Source: Bacteroidota bacterium
Lineage (GTDB): Bacteria; Bacteroidota; Bacteroidia; NS11-12g; UBA9320
Direction of reading: 5' to 3'
DNA: 64,000 nt
Assembly (NCBI GenBank): GCA_947468275.1
Contig: CANIKO010000005.1
Span: 62,001 to 126,000, forward strand
Shown piece by piece: positions 19,310-29,360 of the stretch. Position numbers and translations under genes: made by a program. A model generated the notes under the pieces. The model ran no database searches, had not been told where the DNA came from, and saw only the letters and a list, made by a program, of their open reading frames with translations. Numbering within the stretch: position 1 is the first letter of the stretch; every line of letters starts with the position of its first letter.

Positions 19310-20245
19310 CTATAAAATTTTATGAAGGAGTGCCGTAAATTCCATCAACCAAGCTACACCCAAATGTACAATAATTCCTCCCGCTACTGAGCCCGTTCGT
19401 ATAGCTAATATTCCTAAAATAGTTCCTCCAAAAAAGGAGCTGATGGTTTCGCCCAGTGGTTTTCCAAAATGGATGCTTACATAAAAACAAGCCATGGGTA
19501 ACAAGCATCCCCAACCAAAATGACGGAAGAAGGCCAACAATAAAAAACCTCTAAAAAAGTATTCAATAAAAATAAAATCAAAGCCATAAAATAGTTCATA
19601 GATAAAGAAATATTTTTGGTCTTTCGGGTTGTCTATACTCAAGGGGTCAAGGTTAAATCCTTTAGGATATTGATGTAAAAAATCACCTTGATAGGATGCT
19701 AAAACTACTATAGGAATCATAATGCCAAGCATCACAAGGTAGGGTTTGGTGTCATAATTTTTAAGAGTAAATCCATAAAAAGGCATTTTATTTTTGTCCA
19801 TTATCCACCAATAAAAAAAAACAGGTATAACAATTACCAAATCGCGAACTACGACAGCAGTGCAACGATAGTAAAAAAAAGCCGTTCGCCCTGTGGGCAA
19901 AAGGGAATAAATTTCGTTGCTGAAATAATTAATAAACGAGCGAAGACTAAAAACCAAAGGAGCAAATAGCAATAGAAACCAAAATAATGGTTTGTGCCAC
20001 AAGCCCCAATCGTTATAAAAAGAGCTGTAAAGCAAGTAGCCAACGGTAAATGGAAATAAAAAAATCAGGTATTGAATGATAGTGTCAGTAATGGTATCAT
20101 GATATTTCAAATCTAGCCAATTGGTGCATTTATAACGGTATTCAATAAAAACGTATGCTACCATAAAAATAAGGATGCTAAAAAGAAACCCGGGTTTCAA
20201 TTCGTTTCTTAAATAGTCTTTAAGGGATCCAATTATTTTTTTCAA
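19310..20245 (-). CDS. CPBP-family membrane protein with degenerate protease motifs
   Basis: Multi-TM; FIEYFFRGFLL, FYVSIHFGKPLGETISSFFGGTILGILAIRTGSVAGGIIVHLGVAWLM. Confidence 0.75.
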   Translation of the reverse strand: MKKIIGSLKDYLRNELKPGFLFSILIFMVAYVFIEYRYKCTNWLDLKYHDTITDTIIQYLIFLFPFTVGYLLYSSFYNDWGLWHKPLFWFLLLFAPLVFSLRSFINYFSNEIYSLLPTGRTAFFYYRCTAVVVRDLVIVIPVFFYWWIMDKNKMPFYGFTLKNYDTKPYLVMLGIMIPIVVLASYQGDFLHQYPKGFNLDPLSIDNPKDQKYFFIYELFYGFDFIFIEYFFRGFLLLAFFRHFGWGCLLPMACFYVSIHFGKPLGETISSFFGGTILGILAIRTGSVAGGIIVHLGVAWLMEFTALLHKIL

Positions 20246-20342
20246 ATCAGTGGCAAATTAAAATGAAAGTTAATAGTTAAAAACTAAAAGTTATTAATAA
20301 ATGATGAGTTGTTATATAAATTCCTAATTCCCAATTCTTAAT

Positions 20343-20350
20343 TATCTTTG
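20343..20350 (+). promoter_or_regulatory. -7 element TATCTTTG
   Basis: TAnnTTTG core only 4 nt before ATG at 20355. Confidence 0.55.
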
Positions 20351-20354
20351 CGCA

Positions 20355-21329
20355 ATGAGTCAAAAACCAATCACCGAGTTTATTGAAAAATACTTTTTGC
20401 ATTTTAATGCCGCTTCATTAATTGATGCTGCCAATGGATATGTCACCCATTTGGATGAAGGTGGAAAAATGATGATAACCCTTGCTGGAGCTATGAGTAC
20501 AGCAGAGTTAGGTAAGATTTTAGCCGAAATGATTCGTCAGGATAAGGTGCAAATAATTTCTTGCACTGGTGCCAATTTGGAAGAAGATTTAATGAATTTG
20601 GTAGCTCATGACCATTATGAAAGAATACCTAATTATCGCGATTTAACCCCACAAGAAGAATGGGGATTGTTGGAAAGAGGATTGAATAGAGTTACAGATA
20701 CCTGTATTCCTGAAGAAGAAGCTTTCAGAAGGTTGCAAGGTCAAATTTATAAGCTTTGGAAAGAAGCTGACACCAATGGTGATAGACTTTTACCCCATGA
20801 GTTTATGTATAAAATGATTTTGAATGGTTCTTTAAAGGAATTTTATCAAATAGACCCAAAAGACAGTTGGATGATTGCAGCGGCTGAAAAGAATTTACCA
20901 ATCATTTGTCCGGGATGGGAAGACAGCACCATGGGAAATATTTTTGCTTCCTATTGCATAAAAGGAGATTTAAAACCTACCACCATAAAATCGGGCATTG
21001 AATATATGATTTGGTTGAGTGATTGGTACCGTAAAAATTCATCCGGTAAAGGAGTAGGGTTTTTTCAGGTTGGTGGCGGCATAGCTGGCGATTTTCCAAT
21101 TTGTGTAGTGCCTATGATGTATCAAGATCTAGAATGGCATGATGTGCCGTTTTGGAGTTATTTCTGCCAAATTAGTGATAGCACTACTAGTTATGGTTCA
21201 TACTCAGGAGCAGTACCAAATGAAAAAATAACCTGGGGAAAATTGGATATAAATACCCCAAAATTTATAATTGAATCTGATGCTACCATTGTAGCGCCTT
21301 TGGTTTTTGCCAAGGTGTTGGGTTGGTAA
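20355..21329 (+). CDS. deoxyhypusine synthase family protein
   Basis: MITLAGAMSTAELGKILAEMI, SCTGANLEEDL, ICPGWEDSTMGN, YSGAVPNEKITWGKLDI with the active-site-type Lys conserved. Confidence 0.9.
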   Translation: MSQKPITEFIEKYFLHFNAASLIDAANGYVTHLDEGGKMMITLAGAMSTAELGKILAEMIRQDKVQIISCTGANLEEDLMNLVAHDHYERIPNYRDLTPQEEWGLLERGLNRVTDTCIPEEEAFRRLQGQIYKLWKEADTNGDRLLPHEFMYKMILNGSLKEFYQIDPKDSWMIAAAEKNLPIICPGWEDSTMGNIFASYCIKGDLKPTTIKSGIEYMIWLSDWYRKNSSGKGVGFFQVGGGIAGDFPICVVPMMYQDLEWHDVPFWSYFCQISDSTTSYGSYSGAVPNEKITWGKLDINTPKFIIESDATIVAPLVFAKVLGW

Positions 21330-21342
21330 TATGGATTGTTAA

Positions 21343-21362
21343 AGACGCAATATTTTGCGTCT
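21343..21362. repeat. short perfect inverted repeat between convergent genes
   Basis: AGACGCAA-TATT-TTGCGTCT. Confidence 0.75.
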
Positions 21363-21371
21363 CCACGACAT

Positions 21372-21890
21372 TCAATATCCTAATGCTATCCTGATATGCG
21401 CCAAATGGTGCTTCCCATGCCAACTGTATAACGCAATCAAATCCGTAATCCGTGAAGTGCGTTGATATTGCGGATGAAAAAAGGTTCTCGATAATTCCTG
21501 TTCGGTTAGAGTTTCCAAGAGCGTTACCAGCTTGGTATGCATGGCTTCAATGAGTTGAAGAGAAATAGAAATTGGCAACATCTCATTTTCTTTCGTTTTT
21601 ACCCAAAGGTTTTCATCATACGGTTTGATGGTTGGGTGTTCTTCCGTCAAAGCCAATTTAAGTCGAATGTAGCAATTGGTGTGGCTTTCACCAATATGAT
21701 GCACTAGTTGCTTTATGGTCCAGCTTCCTTCGCGGTAGGTTTTGGTAAGGTCGGTTTCTGAAAGGTTACTTACCACTTTTTTTAAAGTTTCCGGAAAAAT
21801 TTTCAGGTCATTAATTTTTTCTGTTATTAGTTCTACGGTGTAGTGCTCTGTTAAAACTAGTCTTCCGATCGGATATTTAAGATTTTCCAT
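21372..21890 (-). CDS. DinB/YfiT family putative metal-dependent thiol transferase
   Basis: GSWTIKQLVHHIGESHTNCYIRLKLAL, WHGKHHLAHIRIAL; YPIGRL N-terminus. Confidence 0.85.
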   Translation of the reverse strand: MENLKYPIGRLVLTEHYTVELITEKINDLKIFPETLKKVVSNLSETDLTKTYREGSWTIKQLVHHIGESHTNCYIRLKLALTEEHPTIKPYDENLWVKTKENEMLPISISLQLIEAMHTKLVTLLETLTEQELSRTFFHPQYQRTSRITDLIALYSWHGKHHLAHIRIALGY

Positions 21891-22000
21891 AATGATATTT
21901 TAGAATCTAACCTCAAATTTATTGCTTTTGTTTTTAAAATTAAACTTAAATTTTCCTTCCCCATCTTATCCACTCCAATAAAAAATCCCTCTCTGTCATT

Positions 22001-22008
22001 TAACTTTG
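22001..22008 (+). promoter_or_regulatory. -7 element TAACTTTG upstream of dnaE
   Basis: TAnnTTTG core 28 nt before ATG. Confidence 0.5.
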
Positions 22009-22035
22009 TGGTTCATCCATATTGTTTAAAAACCA

Positions 22036-25000
22036 ATGCCCGATTTTGCCCACCTCCATTGCCATACCCAGTTTAGTTTGCTCGATGGAGCTAGCAGTAT
22101 AGAAGGTATGGTAAAAAAAGCAGTGGCAGATGAAATGAAAGCCATTGCCATTACCGACCACGGCAATATGTTTGGGGCCTTTAAGTTTGTGTCGGAGTGC
22201 AATAAAAAAGGTATAAAACCGATTGTTGGCTGCGAATTTTATGTGGTGGAGGACCGGTTTAAAAATAAGTTTTCGCGTGAAGCGGGAGATGTGCGCCACC
22301 ATCAATTGCTATTGGCCAAAAATGCTGAAGGGTATAAAAATCTTTCAAAATTATGTTCGCTCGGATATATAGAAGGTTTGTATGGTAAGTATCCCAGAAT
22401 TGACAAACAACTAATTCTAAAATACCACGAAGGCCTGATTGCAACCACCTGTTGTATAGGGGCCGAAGTTCCTCAGGCCATATTGAAAGAAGGGGAGGCA
22501 GTCGCAGAAGAAAAATTCAAATGGTGGCTGGACTTATTTGGGGAGGATTACTACATCGAACTTCAACGCCATAAACTGGACGATCAAGAAAAAGTGAATG
22601 AGGTGTTAATGCGTTTTTCTAAAAAGTATAATGTGAAAATGATTGTGTCCAACGATTCACATTATTTGGATAAGGAAAATGCCAATGCCCATGATATTTT
22701 ACTTTGTATAAATACCGGCGATGTGCAAAGTACGCCAAAAGGTGATTTTAAAGGAATGCGGTTTGGTTTCCCAAATGATGAGTTCTATTTTAAAACCAAA
22801 GAGGAAATGTCAACCTTGTTTATTGATGTTCCTCATGCGGTAGAAAATACCATTGAAATAGTAGACAAAATTGAAAAACTGGATTTAAAAAAACAAGTGA
22901 TGTTGCCAGCATTTCCTTTGCCATCAAAGTTTACTGATGCCGATGATTTTTTGCACCACCTGACATTTGAAGGAGCTAGAAAACGCTATAATGAAATAAG
23001 TTCAGAAGTTCAGGAACGTCTCGATTTTGAGTTGTCGGTGATTAAAAAAATGGGTTTTGCTGGCTATTTTCTTATTGTTTCCGATTTTTGCGAAGCGGCT
23101 ATTAATATGAATGTGGCTGTTGGACCTGGTCGTGGTTCGGCAGCAGGTTCAGCAGTAGCCTACTGTATAGGTATTACTAATATTGACCCTGTAAAGTACC
23201 AATTGCTTTTTGAAAGGTTCCTTAATCCAGAACGTGGGAGCATGCCCGATATTGACACGGATTTTGATGATGCCGGGCGGCAGAAAGTGATTGATTACGT
23301 GATTGATAAATATGGCCAAAATCAGGTGGCACAAATTATCACCTACGGTTCTATGAAAGCCAAATCGGCCATAAAAGACGTAGCCCGTGCTTTGGAATTA
23401 CCTTTGGATGAATCGAATATGTTGTCAAAATTAGTTCCTGAATCACCAGGGGTAACTTATGAACAGGTGTTTAATTTACCGGAGGCCAAGTTAAAAGAAA
23501 TTTATAATCCAGATGATATTACCGGGATTTTAAAACTTCGTGAAATTATAGGTACCAATAGTTTACAAGGACGCGTACTAAAGGAAGCCCGCCTTTTAGA
23601 AGGATCTGTAAGAAATGCGGGTGTTCATGCTTCTGCGGTAATTATTGCTCCAAGTGATTTAACAGAAATTCTGCCAGTTTGTACGCTTAAAGACTCTGCC
23701 ATGTGGGTTACTCAATTTGATGGCAAAGTAGTGGAAGATGCAGGGTTACTGAAAATGGACTTTTTGGGATTGAAAACCCTTACTATTATAAAGGATGCCA
23801 TTGAATTAATTAAGCAAAACTACGATATACAAATAGTTCCTGACGAAATCCCTTTGGATGACCTTAAAACTTTGGAATTATTTCAACGGGGGGATACAAA
23901 TGGCGTGTTTCAGTTTGAAAGTGACGGGATGAAAAAGGTGCTTCGCGATTTAAAACCAACGCGATTGGAGGATTTGATTGCAGTAAATGCCTTGTATCGT
24001 CCGGGGCCTATGGAATACATTCCAAACTTTGTAGCTCGTAAGCATGGTCGTGAAAAAATTACTTACGACATTGAAGGAATGTCAGAATTTTTGGAAAGCA
24101 CCTATGGGATTACTGTTTATCAAGAACAAGTGATGTTGTTATCTCAAAAGTTGGCTAATTTTAGTAAAGCTGATGCAGATACCCTGCGAAAAGCTATGGG
24201 TAAAAAAGACAAAGGCACATTGGACAAAATGAAATCATCCTTTATGGAAGGGTGCACAGCTAATGGCCATGATCTTAAAGTTTGTGAAAAAGTGTGGACG
24301 GATTGGGAAGCTTTTGCCCAATATGCCTTTAATAAATCACATGCTACTTGTTATGCTTATTTAGCAAATCAAACTGCTTATTTAAAAACCCATTATGCCC
24401 CTGAATTTATGGCTTCCATACTTACACATAATAGTGGAAATATTGATCAGATAACCTTCTTTATGGACGAATGCAAACGCATGGGTTTGGTAGTAAAAGG
24501 ACCGGATATAAATGAAAGCATTGTGAATTTTTCTGTTAACAAAAATGGTGAAATTCGATTTGGATTAGGAGCGATAAAGGGCCTTGGAGATTCTGCAACG
24601 GTTGAAATTATAAATCAGCGAGAAATAGGGGGGGCATATTCCAGCATTTTTGAATTAACCTCAAGGGCTAATTTAAGAACAGTAAATAAAAAGTCAATTG
24701 AAGCATTAGCTTTGGCAGGAGCATTTGATAGTTGGGGCGTTTACAACCGTTCACAGTACATGGAAAAAGCTTCGGGTTCCTTAGTTAATGGAATAGAAAT
24801 CGCTATTAAATATGGGGGTCAGATTCAGGATAATAAAGTCAGTAATCAAAACAGTTTGTTTGGAGAATCAAGTGGTGGAAGTATCCAGGAACCAAAACTT
24901 CCATACATAGAGGAATGGAATCCGATTGAAAAATTGAATAAAGAAAAAGAGGTTGCTGGAATGTTTATTTCAGGCCACCCATTGGACAATTTTAAATTAG

Positions 25001-25563
25001 ATATGGAGTTGTTTACCAATACCAAAATTTCTGACCTAAATGACTTGAATCTACTTAAAGGAAAGGATATTAAAATAGGAGGTATTGTAACATTTTTTGA
25101 AGAAAAAGTAACCAAGACAGGAAAGCCTTGGGCTAAGTTTGTCTTGGAAGATTATAGTGGTGCCAAAGACTTTGCCCTTTTTGGAAAGGATTTTGCCACT
25201 TTTCGTCCGTTTCTGCAACTCAATGCAATGTTATATGGCTTCCTATCTACCTCAACAAGCTATAGAGACCCAAACGAGTTGGAATTGAAGTATAATAAAT
25301 TGTCATACTTAGCTGATTTGCGTGAAACAAACTTGAAGAGTATTCAATTTCAATTAAAATCTAGTCAGATAAACAAAGAGACTCTTGAAAAACTAATCGA
25401 ACTAACGAAGGGTAATAAAGGGCCAGCAACTCTTAAAATTTCGGTGCAAGATCCAGTTTCGAAGCATTTAACCGAATTATTTAGCCGTCAAATAAAAATT
25501 GATTGGAACCAAACTATGCGGCAGGAGTTGGAGTTAATGGATATTGCAGTAAAGGTTAATTAG
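22036..25563 (+). CDS. dnaE: DNA polymerase III subunit alpha
   Basis: PHP HLHCHTQFSLLDGAS; GPGRGSAAGSAVAYCIGITNIDP; PDIDTDFDD; FNKSHATCYAYLANQTAYLKTHY. Confidence 0.98.
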   Translation: MPDFAHLHCHTQFSLLDGASSIEGMVKKAVADEMKAIAITDHGNMFGAFKFVSECNKKGIKPIVGCEFYVVEDRFKNKFSREAGDVRHHQLLLAKNAEGYKNLSKLCSLGYIEGLYGKYPRIDKQLILKYHEGLIATTCCIGAEVPQAILKEGEAVAEEKFKWWLDLFGEDYYIELQRHKLDDQEKVNEVLMRFSKKYNVKMIVSNDSHYLDKENANAHDILLCINTGDVQSTPKGDFKGMRFGFPNDEFYFKTKEEMSTLFIDVPHAVENTIEIVDKIEKLDLKKQVMLPAFPLPSKFTDADDFLHHLTFEGARKRYNEISSEVQERLDFELSVIKKMGFAGYFLIVSDFCEAAINMNVAVGPGRGSAAGSAVAYCIGITNIDPVKYQLLFERFLNPERGSMPDIDTDFDDAGRQKVIDYVIDKYGQNQVAQIITYGSMKAKSAIKDVARALELPLDESNMLSKLVPESPGVTYEQVFNLPEAKLKEIYNPDDITGILKLREIIGTNSLQGRVLKEARLLEGSVRNAGVHASAVIIAPSDLTEILPVCTLKDSAMWVTQFDGKVVEDAGLLKMDFLGLKTLTIIKDAIELIKQNYDIQIVPDEIPLDDLKTLELFQRGDTNGVFQFESDGMKKVLRDLKPTRLEDLIAVNALYRPGPMEYIPNFVARKHGREKITYDIEGMSEFLESTYGITVYQEQVMLLSQKLANFSKADADTLRKAMGKKDKGTLDKMKSSFMEGCTANGHDLKVCEKVWTDWEAFAQYAFNKSHATCYAYLANQTAYLKTHYAPEFMASILTHNSGNIDQITFFMDECKRMGLVVKGPDINESIVNFSVNKNGEIRFGLGAIKGLGDSATVEIINQREIGGAYSSIFELTSRANLRTVNKKSIEALALAGAFDSWGVYNRSQYMEKASGSLVNGIEIAIKYGGQIQDNKVSNQNSLFGESSGGSIQEPKLPYIEEWNPIEKLNKEKEVAGMFISGHPLDNFKLDMELFTNTKISDLNDLNLLKGKDIKIGGIVTFFEEKVTKTGKPWAKFVLEDYSGAKDFALFGKDFATFRPFLQLNAMLYGFLSTSTSYRDPNELELKYNKLSYLADLRETNLKSIQFQLKSSQINKETLEKLIELTKGNKGPATLKISVQDPVSKHLTELFSRQIKIDWNQTMRQELELMDIAVKVN

Positions 25564-25596
25564 AGTGATTTATAGGGATTACTAAGTTGATATCTT

Positions 25597-26880
25597 TTAA
25601 TACATATCCTTTAAAGTACTCATCTCGGTGGATCGAGTTGCATCAAGTCGAATAAGGGTAAACAGTAAAACTGTAAATCCAATAAGTGAAGAACCTCCAT
25701 AACTGAAGAAAGGCAAGGGTATTCCTATTACAGGTACCAACCCGATAGTCATTCCTATGTTGATTGTGAAATGGAATAAGAGTATGGAACCTACACAATA
25801 GGCATAAATACGATTGTATCGATTTTTCTGTCGCTCTGCTAAATAATATACCCGGCCAATAAGGGTTACAAAAAGTATCAGAATAACCATTGTTCCTAAC
25901 CAGCCCCATTCTTCACCTATGGTGCAAAAAATAAAATCGGTATGTTGTTCTGGTACATACCTCAACTTGGTTTGAGTGCCTTGCAAAAAGCCTTTACCAA
26001 TTAACCCTCCTGATCCTATAGCGATCTTAGATTGATGAACATTGTAACCTTCCTTTTTTAAATCTTCTAATAATCCGAAAGTAACGAGAATACGTTTTTT
26101 CTGATGGTCCTTAAGCACATTATCCATTATTAGATTAATACTAGAACTAAATCCTACAACTGCTATTGTTACTAATAAAACAGGCCAAGTAAGATATTTT
26201 CGCCGGGAACTAAATATGTAAAATAATAAGGCTACGGCTGCAAAAATTCCTGAGACCCAAATAGACCCAAAATAAAGTGTTAGGATAAATATTATTATAG
26301 CACATAAAGCCATTATAAACCAAATACCTGAAAGACCCTCCCGATATAGTACCAATGTAAATGATAAAAAAACCAAGGCTGAACCAGTGTCTTTTTGAAT
26401 CAAAATAAGTGCCATTGGAATTAAAAAAATGGCTAAAGCGATTCTTAAAGTGTTCTTGTCTTTTAACCGTGCATCGGGAGTTCCTAAAAATTTTGCCAAT
26501 GCTAATGAAACCCCATATTTAGCAAATTCAGCCGGTTGAAGATTAAAACTTCCAATTGGGATCCAATTCTTGTTACCTGCCACTTCTTTACCCAAAACAA
26601 AAACACTAACTACTAGTGCAACAAGGATTCCATAAACTCCATATGAAAAAAGGTTAAAAATTTTATAATCAAGAAATAACCAAAAAATAGCTATAAAGGC
26701 CGATATGCAAATAAATAAAAATTGTTTTCCATAATTTTTAGTTAAATCAAAAATAGTCCCGGTAGATTCATTCCATGAGGCTGAATAAATATTGAACCAA
26801 CCAAATAATACCATTACTAAATAAATAAGTATTATTGGCCAGTCAAAAGTATTTGTATCAATTATTTTCTTCTCTCTCAT
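25597..26880 (-). CDS. rodA: rod shape-determining protein RodA
   Basis: SEDS-family TM pattern; FNLQPAEFAKYGVSLALAKFLG, EQHTDFIFCTIGEEWGWLG, PVIGIPLPFFSYGGSSL. Confidence 0.95.
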   Translation of the reverse strand: MREKKIIDTNTFDWPIILIYLVMVLFGWFNIYSASWNESTGTIFDLTKNYGKQFLFICISAFIAIFWLFLDYKIFNLFSYGVYGILVALVVSVFVLGKEVAGNKNWIPIGSFNLQPAEFAKYGVSLALAKFLGTPDARLKDKNTLRIALAIFLIPMALILIQKDTGSALVFLSFTLVLYREGLSGIWFIMALCAIIIFILTLYFGSIWVSGIFAAVALLFYIFSSRRKYLTWPVLLVTIAVVGFSSSINLIMDNVLKDHQKKRILVTFGLLEDLKKEGYNVHQSKIAIGSGGLIGKGFLQGTQTKLRYVPEQHTDFIFCTIGEEWGWLGTMVILILFVTLIGRVYYLAERQKNRYNRIYAYCVGSILLFHFTINIGMTIGLVPVIGIPLPFFSYGGSSLIGFTVLLFTLIRLDATRSTEMSTLKDMY

Positions 26881-28849
26881 CCTTGTTTAATACCAAATCT
26901 CGGTTAAGGGGCAAATTTCCGGTTGGGTTATTTTTGTTTTTTCTATTGCGTTCAGCAGAATCATTTTTTACTTTTCGAGTCGAATCTTTTATATATTTAA
27001 TTCTAATAGTATCAATTGGTTTGGGTTTTGGTAAAATATAAGCTTCAAAAAGTCGTTTTTCCATTTCTGGTTTTGATGAAATAGTATCCCTTCTAATATA
27101 TTTTTCAATCATTAAGTTCGCTACTGGTGCGGCCCAAGTTGCACCATATCCTGCATTTTCTACAATACATGCTATTGCTATTTTAGGATTATCTTTTGGT
27201 GCAAAACACATAAATACAGAGTGATTTTTTCCATGAGGATTTTGAACAGTTCCGGTTTTTCCGCATATTTCAATACCATCAATACCTGTTCTGGCTGCAG
27301 TACCATTTATTAAAGTCATGGCCATTCCTTCCACGACAGTTTCGAAATGTTGGCGCTGAATTTTTATTTTATGTTTTTCTTTAAATTTCTTAGGAATTGC
27401 TGGTCTGTCGTCAACCATCCTTATACAATGTGGGGTATAATAATAGCCACGATTAGCTATAGTGCTAATCACATTTGCCATTTGTAAAGGGGTAATAAGA
27501 ATCTCACCCTGGCCAATGGACAACGAAATTAATCGGGAAAAGCCCCATTTCCCATTGTGCATTTTATCGTAAAACTCAGGACTTGGTATATTGCCTTTCG
27601 ATTCAAAATTTATATCAGAACCTAATTTGCTGGCTAACCCAAATTGAAGCATAAAATCTTTCCAATGCGTATAGGCCTCCCGAGTAGATTTATACTTTGG
27701 ATTTTCTAATATTTCACGAAATGTATTACAAAAATAAGCGTTGCAACTATTAGCTACGGCTCCTCTAAGGTCGAGGTTTTGAGGATGTGGATGGCAAGCA
27801 ACATGAAGATGACCTATATTGAAGCCTCTGTAGCAAGGGTATGTAGTTTCAGGGTATATAACCCCTTCTTCTAAACCTATCAATCCGTTTAATAATTTAA
27901 AAACTGAACCTGGTGGATAGGCTGCAGTTACAGCTCTATTAAAAAGTGGTTTTGTTGGGTCCGTTAATAATCTTCCATAATTTTTTCTTTTATTGCGAAT
28001 GGACAAATCATCAGGATTATAACTTGGGCTGGAAATAAGCGCTAGAATCTCACCAGTTGAAGGTTCAATCGCCACAACACTCCCCATTTTATTTTGCATT
28101 AGCTTTTCGGCATATTCTTGAAGGGTTAAGTCTAGGGTCGTTGAAACCTTTTGGCCTGCTATTGGTTGTTTATCATATTTACCCTTCGAGTAGTTTCCTT
28201 GCTGCCTGCCGCGACTATCTACTAAAATTACTTCTTCTCCTTTTTTGCCTCTCAATTCTTTTTCGTAATATTTTTCTATACCAGTAAGTCCCACAAAATC
28301 ACCTTTTGAATAATAGTTTTCTTCATCTTGTGCTTCCAATTGTTTTTTGGATATTTCTCCGATATAGCCTAAAACATGGGCTCCAGCAGTTGTTTTGTAT
28401 TTTCTGTCTGTTTTTACATCAATATAAAATCGTTCATAATCATACATTCTTTCTTGTAGTGCAGCATATTTATTTTGCTCCAAATTTTTATAGAATACAG
28501 CACTTCCTCTATAAACGGTTTTATCTGCCTTTTTTAATCGTTTAATAAAATCGGTTTTGGGAATACCTAAAATTTCACAAAATCCAGAGGTATCAAAATT
28601 TTTAAGATTAAATGGATAGGAAATCATTAAATCATAAAAATTATCATTAAATGCAATCAATTTATTATTTCTATCATAAACCAAACCTCTATTTGGGTGA
28701 ATTGTTAAAATTTTCTTTGAATTAGCATTAGCAAAATCGACGTAAGAAGTATCAATGACCTGCAAATAAAAGAGTCTTATTGCAAATACAAATCCGATAG
28801 CTATTACAGCTATCATCAATGATTGATTGCGGCTGCTTCCCTCAGACAT
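26858..28849 (-). CDS. mrdA: penicillin-binding protein 2
   Basis: NRGLVYDRNNKLIA, TAAYPPGSVFKLLNGL (SxxK), SLSIGQGEILITPLQMAN, EICGKTGTVQNPHG; start moved to MSEGSSRNQ. Confidence 0.95.
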   Translation of the reverse strand: MSEGSSRNQSLMIAVIAIGFVFAIRLFYLQVIDTSYVDFANANSKKILTIHPNRGLVYDRNNKLIAFNDNFYDLMISYPFNLKNFDTSGFCEILGIPKTDFIKRLKKADKTVYRGSAVFYKNLEQNKYAALQERMYDYERFYIDVKTDRKYKTTAGAHVLGYIGEISKKQLEAQDEENYYSKGDFVGLTGIEKYYEKELRGKKGEEVILVDSRGRQQGNYSKGKYDKQPIAGQKVSTTLDLTLQEYAEKLMQNKMGSVVAIEPSTGEILALISSPSYNPDDLSIRNKRKNYGRLLTDPTKPLFNRAVTAAYPPGSVFKLLNGLIGLEEGVIYPETTYPCYRGFNIGHLHVACHPHPQNLDLRGAVANSCNAYFCNTFREILENPKYKSTREAYTHWKDFMLQFGLASKLGSDINFESKGNIPSPEFYDKMHNGKWGFSRLISLSIGQGEILITPLQMANVISTIANRGYYYTPHCIRMVDDRPAIPKKFKEKHKIKIQRQHFETVVEGMAMTLINGTAARTGIDGIEICGKTGTVQNPHGKNHSVFMCFAPKDNPKIAIACIVENAGYGATWAAPVANLMIEKYIRRDTISSKPEMEKRLFEAYILPKPKPIDTIRIKYIKDSTRKVKNDSAERNRKNKNNPTGNLPLNRDLVLNKDEREENN

Positions 28850-29360
28850 TGGTAGTTTTGCGGCTAAATAAAAATCCAATAAGCAACATAATAAAGGTGG
28901 CAATTATTGCGCTTGATAAGGATTTTAGAGTTAATAAACTTAACCCCGTAAATGTGAAGGCTTCCAAGAAAAACACTACCCAATGATAGATCAATGAACA
29001 AATTAGAAGATAAAAAAAGTGCCAGCTTGTTGGCATATTTTTTATGTTGGGCGACATACCCCTTTCAATTTCTTCTTTGTCTAATGAGAATTTTATATAA
29101 AAGTATCGAAAGTAACCTAAAGCCGTTCCTGCAAAGGCATGAATACCGCTTGTATTTGATAACCCATCTACAATAGCGCCACTAAAAAATCCAGCAATAA
29201 GGCAAAACCAAATTTCAGAATTAACCGGAAGTAACAGTAAAAAAAGAATAAAGACTTGAGGATTGATATAACTGTTTATATCAAGTCCATTCAATACTAG
29301 AACCTGCAAGCCAGCAAGTAAAATAAAAGCGATTATATGTTTAAGTATACTAATTGCCAT
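28842..29360 (-). CDS. mreD: rod shape-determining protein MreD
   Basis: Small multi-TM protein between mreC and mrdA; VLVLNGLDINSYINPQVFILFLLLLP. Confidence 0.85.
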   Translation of the reverse strand: MAISILKHIIAFILLAGLQVLVLNGLDINSYINPQVFILFLLLLPVNSEIWFCLIAGFFSGAIVDGLSNTSGIHAFAGTALGYFRYFYIKFSLDKEEIERGMSPNIKNMPTSWHFFYLLICSLIYHWVVFFLEAFTFTGLSLLTLKSLSSAIIATFIMLLIGFLFSRKTTNV

